From a virus: a stretch of DNA of 36,776 nucleotides. Made by a program: the position numbers and the translations under genes. Positions 25,766 through 32,628 of this stretch are shown here, piece by piece. The DNA lies in the IMG/VR virus record IMGVR_UViG_3300030061_000512, positions 1-36,776 of that record. One strand, given 5' to 3'. Under the pieces are notes generated by a model, which did no database searches, had not been told where the DNA came from, and was given only the letters and a program-made list of their open reading frames with translations. How positions within the stretch are numbered: the first letter of the stretch is position 1; each line of letters begins with the position of its first letter.

Positions 25766-26083
25766 GTGGCTGAAGAAGAACCTCTTGAAGATAGCTGGGC
25801 TATTTGGATGGCCGAAGAAGGTTTAGCTATTGAAGATGAGATTCATCAGACGTTGCTTGCAAGCAAAGGTTTGCTTGACATGGATGATGGGACTCATGCT
25901 CAATGGTTGAGTGGCACATTAGGTGTTCTTCTTACATTTGATTTAGAAGAAGTGAACTCTCTTCTTAATGCGTGGGATGAAGCTCAAGATGGGAACGTTG
26001 TTTCTTTAGCGGTGGTGCTGCATTGGGTGCAGGGGTTCACTACTTTTCTTGATGCTTGTATAAGTAATTTGGATGAGAACTAG
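25766..26083 (+). CDS. Acidic helical protein, last gene of the left arm
   Basis: A 105-residue strongly acidic protein starting at GTG 25766, just after the holin stop. The frame is open upstream, but that part only overlaps the holin gene. It has helical stretches (DGTHAQWLSGTLGVLLTFDL; SLAVVLHWVQGFTTFLDA) with Trp and Leu, but no clear membrane segment. It could be a lysis regulator or antiholin partner. That is a guess from position. The stop overlaps the stop of the opposite-strand gene. Confidence 0.55.
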   Translation: MAEEEPLEDSWAIWMAEEGLAIEDEIHQTLLASKGLLDMDDGTHAQWLSGTLGVLLTFDLEEVNSLLNAWDEAQDGNVVSLAVVLHWVQGFTTFLDACISNLDEN

Positions 26084-26095
26084 GTTTCTCTAGTT
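26078..26095. terminator. Weak inverted repeat at the convergence of the two arms
   Basis: AACTAG and CTAGTT form a 6-pair stem around GTTTCT where the + and - transcripts meet. No T-run follows directly on either strand, so it is only a weak candidate terminator. Both arms may read through or stop by collision. The CTAG at 26080-26083 contains the TAG stops of both genes. Confidence 0.3.
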
Positions 26096-26565
26096 AAGTA
26101 TTCTTGTACTGCTTTTTGTTGCAGCAAACTAGTTCGTAGTTTGTTTGCTAGGTCATCTCTGCGTCTGGCCATAGTTGTTTTGGGTATGTCTAATATTATG
26201 GCTACAAAACGCAAAGAAAGACCCACGTCAACGAGCATGTGGTAAAGCCACTGCTCGTCTTCTGTGAGTCCCATGAATGTTTCATGTACTGCGAGAATAA
26301 GATCTTCTCGGTTTTCTTCTCGTTCTTCTATAGACCGAAGCGGATCCTCGAAAGGACCCGCTTCCATTATGCTTTGTATCTCTGATATAGGGGTAGGCCT
26401 GTAATGACTTTCTTTTTTTAGAATAAGCTTTTTAGAGCTATGTCCCCAGTTGTTACCTTTGGGTTTACTGGTTACGTTTGTCCAAGGTCGTTGTGGTTGT
26501 AGTGAAGGAAAGTTTGCTTTTCTAAGAGCGTTAAAGAGTTTTGCTCCCTGACTTTCTTCATCCAC
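26080..26565 (-). CDS. Sigma-region-4-like HTH regulator (putative)
   Basis: A 161-residue protein starting at GTG 26565, overlapping the previous gene by 8 bases. The C-terminal part (residues 85-145) reads like a sigma-70 region 4: LTEDEQWLYHMLVDVGLSLR, then FVAIILDIPKTTMARRRDDLANKLR, a helix-turn-helix with a basic recognition helix. The N-terminal part is basic and Pro-rich. As the last gene of the early/replication block, directly facing the late arm, it could redirect RNA polymerase to late promoters. This is inference. No region 2 is present, so it is not a complete sigma factor. Confidence 0.6.
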   Translation of the reverse strand: MDEESQGAKLFNALRKANFPSLQPQRPWTNVTSKPKGNNWGHSSKKLILKKESHYRPTPISEIQSIMEAGPFEDPLRSIEEREENREDLILAVHETFMGLTEDEQWLYHMLVDVGLSLRFVAIILDIPKTTMARRRDDLANKLRTSLLQQKAVQEYLTRET

Positions 26566-27025
26566 CGTTCCAATGCAGGTATTCTGAGTGTATTGAGAAG
26601 AACAATTTGTTGTTATCGAAGTTTCCTACAGGAATGTCTTCGGTGTTAATGATTGTCATAAGTTCTCTGTAACTCAAATCTGCATAGTTTTGGCGTGACC
26701 GTGACCAAATCCAAAACCACACATCCAGTTCGGACGTGTCCCACCACTGTAGCGCACGAATTTTATTGAACTTTACTTTAAGCATTTCGTCGCCACCCAT
26801 ACCCATTACTTCTACTAGGCGAGGGAACCCGCCGTTAGATAACTGTATGTAGTCGGGAGTAGCTGCAAACGTTTGAGGTATTTGATGTAACTCGAAGCCG
26901 TCGGGTCGGTTAAAGCCGAACCGTTCCCAGCCTCGTTCTCGTTTCTCGAACTCGCCTTCGGCTTCGTCACCCATTGATTTGTAGCGTTCTTCGTAAGGAC
27001 GTTTATGAAATGCTGGGGCCATCAT
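26558..27025 (-). CDS. PD-(D/E)XK-like nuclease (putative)
   Basis: A 155-residue protein. Residues 56-90 (TPDYIQL, then RLVEVMGMGGDEMLKVKFNK) show D58, E72 and a downstream Lys in the order of a small PD-(D/E)XK fold. E21 in a helix before them (GDEAEGEFEKR) would complete the site. The usual E-x-K is E-V-M here, with Lys displaced, so activity is uncertain. Later residues (LDVWFWIWSRSR) form a hydrophobic strand common in such folds. It lies beside RusA, so it may serve DNA recombination or processing. The start has AGGGAG. Confidence 0.5.
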   Translation of the reverse strand: MMAPAFHKRPYEERYKSMGDEAEGEFEKRERGWERFGFNRPDGFELHQIPQTFAATPDYIQLSNGGFPRLVEVMGMGGDEMLKVKFNKIRALQWWDTSELDVWFWIWSRSRQNYADLSYRELMTIINTEDIPVGNFDNNKLFFSIHSEYLHWNGG

Positions 27026-27360
27026 TTTTTTCTCCCTACTATCCGATACACCATGATGTCGTCGTCATAAGCGACGCCATTTAATGCGTCTTCGACTGCT
27101 TTCAAGTAGTTAGTGGTGTCTCCTCGTAGCTTTGTTTCGCTGTCTTCTAGTTCAGAGATAGTTACTTGTGTTCGTTTCGATGTGAACACACAGCTAATAG
27201 AGATAGGTCCCTCAAACTTGGGGCCGTCGTAATGGTTGCGGATATGTTCTTCGTGTTCCAGTGTGGACTTAGGTGTATACGTTCTTCCTCGTGCGAATCG
27301 AGGACGACCTTTAACCTTTGGTTTTCCTGGGACAGTGAACTTGTATGAACGTTTAGTCAT
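27022..27360 (-). CDS. rusA: RusA-family Holliday junction resolvase
   Basis: A 112-residue protein with the RusA layout: N-terminal strand FTVPGKPKVKGRPRFARG, then GDTTNYLKAVEDALNG and the DDD near residue 100. Catalytic counterparts are D81, K87 and D99-D101. The second Asp of the usual D-x-D-N-x-x-K is Thr83 here. It would resolve recombination or replication junctions before packaging. ATG 27360 is preferred to an in-frame start at 27393 because it gives the normal N-terminus. It overlaps the primase gene by 8 bases. Confidence 0.85.
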   Translation of the reverse strand: MTKRSYKFTVPGKPKVKGRPRFARGRTYTPKSTLEHEEHIRNHYDGPKFEGPISISCVFTSKRTQVTISELEDSETKLRGDTTNYLKAVEDALNGVAYDDDIMVYRIVGRKK

Positions 27361-28276
27361 GATACCTCGTTGTTTGTGCAGCCTTAGAAACAATGTTCTC
27401 TAACTGTTTCTCTCTGTCTGCTCGGTCAACAAACTTTTCAAGTCTTTCGTCAAGGCGTCGAAGCCAATCAAGTGTTGCGTCAGAGGAATACTCCTGCCAA
27501 AGAAGACTGCTAGCAAAAGCGTACATCGCTTCAGACCGATCTGAGAACTCTCGTTGTTCCCAAATTGTTTTAGCGTTGCCCTTAAAATCGCCGTCTTCTC
27601 TGTTTCCTGGCTTGTATTGAGGGGCTTTAGGTTCCGTTGCCTCGAAGAAACGAAGCAACGAGCGAAGCAACCCTGGCGAAGTTCGTGATGCCCATGCAGC
27701 GTCAACAAATTCTTCAAGGGAGAAGAAAGAATCTGTTTTAGATGGGTCATACACTTCGTGTCGGCCAGGGTTACGGTGCTCAGGGTAAGGCAAACGTAAA
27801 CAGTTGCCTAGAGCACCTTCGTTCAATGATGTTTGTTTTGGATACACCTCTCGGGTAGGGACATCGACAATACGGCATGCACCTATCAAAGCTTTGCGTG
27901 CCACGGTAGCTGCTACTGGTTCAGTTAAGTAAACCCAAACGTGGTAGCCCTTGCTCTTCGATGTTTCTTTCCAGCTTTGTATCCCTGTCTTCTCCAACAA
28001 AGCAATCAGATTGTCTGCATGGACGCTAGAGTTTTCTCCATCATCGAGGTCAACAGCAGTCCAGTTGACCATCCACACTCCGTTACGTTTCCATAACGGG
28101 TATACCCCAAGTGCAAGTTTGCCATTGAGATGTCGGTCTATGTGTTGCAGGTATTCTTCTCCGTAGCCAAGGGCTACGTGCTTGTCTTCTTCTAACGGAT
28201 GAACCCAATCGGTTACGTCAGCTAACGCTCCGCCTTCGTGTAGTTCAGCGAACCTTGTAAGAGTTATTCCACCCAT
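27353..28276 (-). CDS. Archaeo-eukaryotic type primase (prim-pol)
   Basis: A 307-residue primase. The catalytic metal-binding pair is D76/D78 (AVDLDDG), the nucleotide-binding Ser-x-Lys-x-x-x-His is S108-K109...H112 (SKSKGYHVWVYL), and GNCLRLPYPEH follows at about 155-170. The C-terminal ~120 residues are helical, possibly the primase C-terminal domain. It makes primers for replication, and some relatives also elongate DNA. It lies in an operon with the helicase and resolvase, overlapping both. No zinc-binding TOPRIM-type primase is present, so this is the sole primase. Confidence 0.8.
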   Translation of the reverse strand: MGGITLTRFAELHEGGALADVTDWVHPLEEDKHVALGYGEEYLQHIDRHLNGKLALGVYPLWKRNGVWMVNWTAVDLDDGENSSVHADNLIALLEKTGIQSWKETSKSKGYHVWVYLTEPVAATVARKALIGACRIVDVPTREVYPKQTSLNEGALGNCLRLPYPEHRNPGRHEVYDPSKTDSFFSLEEFVDAAWASRTSPGLLRSLLRFFEATEPKAPQYKPGNREDGDFKGNAKTIWEQREFSDRSEAMYAFASSLLWQEYSSDATLDWLRRLDERLEKFVDRADREKQLENIVSKAAQTTRYHD

Positions 28277-29244
28277 CGGTCATCCCCAGGAATATCGTTC
28301 TCATAATATTCTCTCACAAGACCACAGTTCGGGTCCATGTAATAGTCAATGGGAGGGTCAGTTACCTGACATGGTGGACGTTTGTTCTTACACAGATCCA
28401 ATGATACTGACACTGAATGGATTCTTCTTTCAGCATCAGAAAGCTTTGGGTCATCTCTTCTTCTGAACACGTTTAGCTGCAGGATTGCGTATTCGTCGGC
28501 ATTGAATTTGCCGTCGTCCATGCCTCTTGATGTGCCACGGGTGGAACCTTTGCCTGACTGGTGAACCAGTCCGACTGGCAGGTTCTCTGTTTCTGCCCAC
28601 TCTTTCAGTCCTTTAAGAACTGTTGATACTCCTTCGTATCCTGATGCGCCAGGAAGTTGTTCGAGGAAGTCAACCATTACGAATCGTGGTTTGTGTTGCC
28701 AGTAGTCTTCGCATTCCCTCATTGCGTTACTCATGTCGTTGAATGACAGAGCGTTAGGGAAGATTTTGATTCTGTCTAGGAACCCGTACTTGGCTTCTTG
28801 AATTTCGTTGATGACTGTTTCGTCTTGGCTGCGTAGAGCTTCTTCCACTTCAGCAAGATTTCGTTGATATATGAGCGCATAGAGTTTGGATACAACCAGG
28901 ATCTCGGGTTCGTCAGGAGTGTATATGACTCCGTAGAAGTCTGGGTCTTCTTGTAGGTTGCGTGCCATTGAGGATAGAAGCACTGCGGATTTGCCGCTGT
29001 GTGCTCTGCCTGTGACGACGAGTACGTCGCTTGGCCAGACTCCTCGCATGCGACTGTCTATGTCTTGTAGTCCTAGATGGAAGCAGTCGTGGCTTCCTTT
29101 AGCGTATTCAACCCAGCGGTCTACAGCGTCTGCGGTTGGCTTAAAAAATTTGTACTGTGGCTCTCCCTCGGGGAGATCAATGCCCGCAAGTCGGGCATCG
29201 ATCTCCTCGGTGGTGAGGGCGACAGCTTCGTCACCCTCACTCAT
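28264..29244 (-). CDS. RecA/DnaB-type replicative ATPase (helicase)
   Basis: A 326-residue protein. Walker A is GRAHSGKS (79-86) and Walker B is RFVMVDF (D192). The spacing and the following QLPGASGYEGVSTVLKGLKEWAETENLPVGLVHQSGKGS match DnaB-like and RecA-like cores. The length is shorter than full DnaB, so the N-terminal helicase/primase interaction domain is missing or reduced. It probably unwinds DNA or loads other proteins at the fork. It overlaps the primase gene by 13 bases and abuts the next gene by one. Confidence 0.82.
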   Translation of the reverse strand: MSEGDEAVALTTEEIDARLAGIDLPEGEPQYKFFKPTADAVDRWVEYAKGSHDCFHLGLQDIDSRMRGVWPSDVLVVTGRAHSGKSAVLLSSMARNLQEDPDFYGVIYTPDEPEILVVSKLYALIYQRNLAEVEEALRSQDETVINEIQEAKYGFLDRIKIFPNALSFNDMSNAMRECEDYWQHKPRFVMVDFLEQLPGASGYEGVSTVLKGLKEWAETENLPVGLVHQSGKGSTRGTSRGMDDGKFNADEYAILQLNVFRRRDDPKLSDAERRIHSVSVSLDLCKNKRPPCQVTDPPIDYYMDPNCGLVREYYENDIPGDDRWVE

Positions 29245-30017
29245 TAGTTCCCCTTATATGCAAACTGTTGTAGTTCTTGGCGGCGAGCCACCCAGTCCCA
29301 TTCAACTGCTTGAGCTTGAGGTTGTCCTGAAGCTTGGTCCCAAACCTTGATAGGCACATTGCTGTCCCCATCGTTGACCCAGATACCAACGTCACGAGGG
29401 GTCGTAACCCCGATGTGTTCCAACGCATCCTTACTGATCGAGAAGTTAGGGAAGTTCTTCCCAGTCTTTGTCACGTCAGTAGATCCATCAGCGTGTTCTT
29501 TAACTTCGTACACCTTGAGGGTGGTTCCCTCTTGGGTGTCCCACTGATTTGGATGGAACGCAAGCAAGTTGAAAGCTGCTTGCCTTTCGTCTGCACCTTT
29601 ACCTGTACAAAATTCGGTGCGCTTATATGTGCGCCCACTCATTTTTGCACCTGCTGGTGCACCTTGAACAGGTGATGGAGGTGCCGCTACTGAAGCTGCC
29701 GTCGGTCCTGTCGGACCACTGACACTCGCATCCGCTTCCGAGGGGGCGGCGCTTGCACTACCAGCAGACCTGGAAACGCCGCTTTTCAGGCGTCGCATCA
29801 CAACCCCGTCGGGAGAAAGATCTATCTCCTGACCTGATTGTTTCAGGACCTCACTCTTAACTTGTTCAAACATGGAAGACGCTTCGGCAAGTATGCCGTC
29901 ATCTCCCATTGACTCAGGGATACTCCGCTCAATGGAGAGCGAATAGTCCGCTGTTTCATATGGAGCCTCACTTACTTTCTGCGTGAAGCTAACTGTCACC
30001 TTTGCTGTGTCAGTCAT
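29244..30017 (-). CDS. Possible single-strand DNA-binding or recombination accessory protein
   Basis: A 257-residue protein in three parts: a compact N-terminal domain (residues 1-80; VTVSFTQKVSEAPYETADYSL); a Ser/Ala/Pro/Gly-rich linker at 80-125 (SVSGPTGPTAASVAAPPSP); and a C-terminal domain at 128-257 with strands such as GTTLKVYEVKEH and PIKVWDQASG. Genes between replicative helicase and recombination nuclease in phages often encode SSB. The C-terminal domain could be OB-like but this is not proven. No catalytic residues stand out. Confidence 0.5.
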   Translation of the reverse strand: MTDTAKVTVSFTQKVSEAPYETADYSLSIERSIPESMGDDGILAEASSMFEQVKSEVLKQSGQEIDLSPDGVVMRRLKSGVSRSAGSASAAPSEADASVSGPTGPTAASVAAPPSPVQGAPAGAKMSGRTYKRTEFCTGKGADERQAAFNLLAFHPNQWDTQEGTTLKVYEVKEHADGSTDVTKTGKNFPNFSISKDALEHIGVTTPRDVGIWVNDGDSNVPIKVWDQASGQPQAQAVEWDWVARRQELQQFAYKGN

Positions 30018-30032
30018 CTCTTACCTTTCTCC

Positions 30033-30800
30033 CTACCAGGGATTCTCTCCGAGGTGTTCACCTCGGCATTTGCCTGCCTGCCAGACAGGACACCATAGAG
30101 GAGAGCAATGCCAGCCCTCCCAATTCTGTGGCCAGGTCTTAGCGTCCGACATGATTGTCGGCACCATCGACCAGCACAGTTCCAGAAAAGCTTTCTTATG
30201 CTGTTCTGTTCTTTCGATCTCAATTATTTGAAGCTTCCCATTGGCCATCACACCGAAGTTGAACTCCGATGCATCGAGTGCCCAACTGTAGGCATGGGAT
30301 TGTATATCCCAACGCTTCTTCTCCCAAGCTTGGTACTCCCTGCCAGGATTCTTCCAATCCCACAGTGCTCCAGACTTGTCTACCCAGTCAACGGTTCCAG
30401 TCAGAACCAACCTAACGTTGTCTCTTCTGCCTATCTCTCGTTCAAATGGGACCTCTACTCCTTCAGGATCTAAAGAAGGGAACAGTTCCTCATACCAAAC
30501 TGCGAGATTCGCTCGGACCACATCGACTATGGCTTCGTACTCATGTCGCCACACTTCAACCTCAGATGAGTAGGTAGCAACAAACTCTTCTGCTACTTCC
30601 AGTACATCATCCAAGCTAGGGCGAGGCATGCCAGCCATTATTAGACGGCCTGCGTATTCGATAGCTCCGTGAACAGCGTTCCCTCTAAGAAAGTCTGTTG
30701 ACTCTCTTTGGGATACAAGACCTAAACGTTCTTGTCGTGCCTGTTCAGGGCATCTAAGAAATGTATTAATCCAACTCTGTCGTAAACGTATTTCAATCAT
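30033..30800 (-). CDS. Cas4/RecB-like Fe-S nuclease
   Basis: A 255-residue exonuclease-type protein. PD-(D/E)XK residues are H44 (GNAVHGAIEYA), D138 (TGTVDW), D148 and K150 (WDWKNPG), and Q-x-x-x-Y in the following helix (IQSHAYSW). Four Cys, C17, C232, C237 and C245, match the Fe-S cluster of Cas4- and AddB-type nucleases. It probably resects DNA ends for recombination-dependent replication. It is the first gene of the third early block, with AGGGAG before ATG 30800 and the palindrome at 30868-30888 upstream. Confidence 0.82.
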   Translation of the reverse strand: MIEIRLRQSWINTFLRCPEQARQERLGLVSQRESTDFLRGNAVHGAIEYAGRLIMAGMPRPSLDDVLEVAEEFVATYSSEVEVWRHEYEAIVDVVRANLAVWYEELFPSLDPEGVEVPFEREIGRRDNVRLVLTGTVDWVDKSGALWDWKNPGREYQAWEKKRWDIQSHAYSWALDASEFNFGVMANGKLQIIEIERTEQHKKAFLELCWSMVPTIMSDAKTWPQNWEGWHCSPLWCPVWQAGKCRGEHLGENPW

Positions 30801-30822
30801 CTATCTCCCTGTTCGGTGGAGC

Positions 30823-30846
30823 CGTCCCGCAGGGAGACACGGGACG
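30823..30846 (-). promoter_or_regulatory. Inverted repeat in the nuclease 5' leader
   Basis: CGTCCCG and CGGGACG arms (7 pairs) with a 10-base spacer lie between the palindrome and the nuclease start, 13 bases upstream of the ribosome site. It may form an RNA hairpin in the leader that affects stability or translation. No T-run follows. Confidence 0.35.
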
Positions 30847-30867
30847 ACCCAACCTTGTGACTTCTCC

Positions 30868-30888
30868 ATTTCTAACAGTGTTAGAAAT
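30868..30888. promoter_or_regulatory. Palindromic operator candidate, copy 3
   Basis: A perfect 21-base palindrome of the form ATTTCTAACA g TGTTAGAAAT, centred on 30878, 78 bases upstream of the Cas4-like gene start. The same 19-base core is repeated at 35778 and 36758. A dimeric regulator is the natural binder. No convincing -10/-35 pair could be matched by eye. Confidence 0.72.
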
Positions 30889-30907
30889 AGAAATTCCCCA
30901 TTGCTTC

Positions 30908-30943
30908 AAATGGGGGGAACCCTTTTGGGGGTTCCCCCCATTT
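30908..30943 (-). terminator. Strong stem-loop terminator between early blocks
   Basis: Fifteen-base perfect arms AAATGGGGGGAACCC (30908-30922) and its complement (30929-30943) enclose a 6-base loop. On the - strand it follows the HTH gene (stop at 30964) and ends with three T, and on the + strand with four T, so it may act in both directions. It separates the accessory block from the replication block, just before the palindrome at 30868. Confidence 0.8.
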
Positions 30944-30963
30944 TAACATGGATACAACTAAAG

Positions 30964-31257
30964 TCAAACAGCCCCTTCTCCCAGAGGCGGTTCAACCTTG
31001 TGTAAACGTTCAAATTGTGCACGTTCAACCATGTCATGTGTTCTTTGTCGAGACAACCCGATGCTACGTCCAACTCGTGCTTGGTTTCCCTCTGAATGGA
31101 CAGCATCTAACAATGCATGTCTACGCATATAACTGGTGAGCTTTGCCTGTTCTCTCAACTGGTTGTCTATATTGTCCAGATGTTTGAGGGCAACCAGAGG
31201 GTCTGTGTTGTCTACAAACTTTCTTAAAGTGTTGTGTAGCTCTTTAGTCGTGCTCAT
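30964..31257 (-). CDS. HTH protein, putative transcriptional regulator
   Basis: A 97-residue protein starting at ATG 31257 (ATGA overlap; GGGAG eight bases upstream). Residues 56-82 (AVHSEGNQARVGRSIGLSRQ, then RTHDMVERAQ) read as a helix-turn-helix of the type used in small DNA-binding regulators. The N-terminal 45 residues are charged and helical, suited to dimerisation (NIDNQLREQAKL). It is the last gene of the middle block and a candidate to bind the nearby palindromes. This is only a hypothesis. Confidence 0.6.
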   Translation of the reverse strand: MSTTKELHNTLRKFVDNTDPLVALKHLDNIDNQLREQAKLTSYMRRHALLDAVHSEGNQARVGRSIGLSRQRTHDMVERAQFERLHKVEPPLGEGAV

Positions 31258-31436
31258 TCGCAGCACTCCCTTTCTTTCTCTGTGTCAGCCCACGTTTTAG
31301 CTGCTTGTTGAGCTTCGGCCAGTGTCTCAAAGAACTGTTTGTAGTGACCATCTTGTAGCACCACATATCCTGATGTTCTTAACCCTGCTCCCAATGGGAC
31401 AACTTGTCCTTTGATTTCGTACTTAGAGAGACTCAT
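31254..31436 (-). CDS. Small hypothetical protein
   Basis: A 60-residue protein with SLSKYEIKGQVVPLGAGLRT and a Glu/Lys-rich C-terminus ending ECCE. ATG 31436 with GGAGG upstream is clearly better than the longer open frame. Start and stop overlap its neighbours. No family recognised. Confidence 0.55.
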   Translation of the reverse strand: MSLSKYEIKGQVVPLGAGLRTSGYVVLQDGHYKQFFETLAEAQQAAKTWADTEKERECCE

Positions 31437-31656
31437 TGGCTCTAGCCTCCATAATTTGTTTTCGGGTGAACGCATCTTGGTACGGTGCGTGCTTCTCCCG
31501 TCTTGGTCCTGATCCACGTTTCTGATCTGCCTTGTCTTTGTTGTATTGGTTCCATGCGGAACGACACCCAAGACATCTGCATCCGTTCCCATAATGAGAA
31601 GCTGATGGTTTCCCTTTGCAGTTGTATCCGTGTCGTCTGTTTCTATTCGTTGCCAT
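31423..31656 (-). CDS. Small CRC-type protein A (possible metal binding)
   Basis: A 77-residue basic protein. HYGNGCRCLGCRSAW (residues 21-35) gives three Cys with the preceding His, a motif very common in small proteins of actinobacterial phages (HG....Y..GCRC..CR.A). It probably forms a compact metal- or DNA-binding unit. It is paralogous in its motif to the gene at 31824-32048. It overlaps neighbours by 14 bases at each side. Confidence 0.62.
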   Translation of the reverse strand: MATNRNRRHGYNCKGKPSASHYGNGCRCLGCRSAWNQYNKDKADQKRGSGPRREKHAPYQDAFTRKQIMEARANESL

Positions 31657-31855
31657 CAGTATCCCTTAGGGGGATGACATCGGCATCTTGTTGTTCTTCT
31701 GCTTCTTCATTAGCAGTACGCAAAAAGATGTGCATTTTCTCTTCAAGTCGTTCTGCCCGCTCAAGCATTAGCACTGCAAGTTTACGGTCAGAATGAATTA
31801 CATCATGAGCTTCGTCTAACAATTCAAGTAGAAGCTCTGGGTTTATATTTTCCAC
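31643..31855 (-). CDS. Small coiled-coil protein
   Basis: A 70-residue acidic, helical protein (INPELLLELLDEAHDVIHSD; LAVLMLERAERLEEKMHIFL) that could form a short coiled coil. It starts at GTG 31855, with a purine-rich AAGGGAAA upstream, inside the end of the previous gene (32-base overlap). Function unknown. Confidence 0.5.
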   Translation of the reverse strand: MENINPELLLELLDEAHDVIHSDRKLAVLMLERAERLEEKMHIFLRTANEEAEEQQDADVIPLRDTDGNE

Positions 31856-32048
31856 GAGGTTTCCCTTCTCTTAGTAAAGATCTAATTGCTGCTTTTCTTT
31901 GACGTGACGTTTCTTTGTCGTCCCAGTCCTCCCATCTCTGTTTACATTTCTTACATCTGCATCCACCTAAGGCATAGGTAGCTATGTAGCCATGCTTAGT
32001 GAAGTCTGTTTTATTCCATCTGATTGTGAAGCTGTCTTCGTAACTCAT
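31824..32048 (-). CDS. Small CRC-type protein B (possible metal binding)
   Basis: A 74-residue basic protein with HGYIATYALGGCRCKKCKQR (residues 19-38), the same HGY...GCRCxxC pattern as the gene at 31423, and a Lys/Arg-rich C-terminal helix. The pair may bind DNA or RNA through the basic part. It overlaps the HNH gene by 38 bases, the longest overlap in this operon. Confidence 0.6.
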   Translation of the reverse strand: MSYEDSFTIRWNKTDFTKHGYIATYALGGCRCKKCKQRWEDWDDKETSRQRKAAIRSLLREGKPRGKYKPRAST

Positions 32049-32628
32049 AGTTCTCTGCTTTTAATTCTTCAATTTCTTGTTCTAATTGGTATACGACAAC
32101 TGAATGCGTACTTGCTTCAAGCGAGTTGTCTTCGGCTGTTACTAATTCTAAATGGTTGATGTTGCAGCATCTTGGTTCGTGACATGTGTGATGCACCTGC
32201 AATCCCTGAGGAATAGAACCATTATGGTAAACCCATACCATACGATGTGTCAAGGCGTTGCGGATTGTGCCTACTCGTTCAGCAATCACCTTGCTATTGA
32301 CCGCTCCGTATCCACCATTCTGCGTAAAGCCCTGCCAAAGAATGCAAACAGTTCCGTCCTTACGAATGATGTGACCAAGCTGAACATGAGCAAACGCAGG
32401 ATTCAAATACGTTTCAACCCGTTCCTCAAACGTAAGAGTTGACATCAACCTGATAGGAATATCAGTACGAGGTGTCCCGTACTTCAGTAAATGATTCCTG
32501 TGTCCATGACACAAAGGAATCTGACCGTCTTTAGATCCAGGCCCACGATACGGAAGCAACGTCCGACGCTCACGCTGGCACTTACTTCCATCAGGAAGTA
32601 TCGCCCCACATTCCCCCCTGATTCGCAT
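32011..32628 (-). CDS. HNH homing-type endonuclease (putative)
   Basis: A 205-residue protein. The HNH motif is LTHRMVWVYHNGSIPQGLQV followed by HHTCHEPRCCNINHLELVT: His pair, Cys pair and Asn-x-x-His in the order of the HNH_3 group. The N-terminal 50 residues contain Cys and His pairs (CGAILPDGSKC, CHGHRNH) resembling a zinc knuckle. The C-terminus is a short coiled coil (LEQEIEELKAENYELRRQL). Such genes can be selfish, or act in packaging or cleavage. Here it sits inside an operon, not in an intron. Confidence 0.8.
   Translation of the reverse strand: MRIRGECGAILPDGSKCQRERRTLLPYRGPGSKDGQIPLCHGHRNHLLKYGTPRTDIPIRLMSTLTFEERVETYLNPAFAHVQLGHIIRKDGTVCILWQGFTQNGGYGAVNSKVIAERVGTIRNALTHRMVWVYHNGSIPQGLQVHHTCHEPRCCNINHLELVTAEDNSLEASTHSVVVYQLEQEIEELKAENYELRRQLHNQME

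Noticed and set aside
25-29545. GTGGGACA/TGTCCCAC octamers at several places (25-46, near 3676, 6168, 26737, 29536).
   Set aside because: Most copies lie in coding sequence at unrelated positions and without symmetry. Only the 25-46 pair forms a stem.
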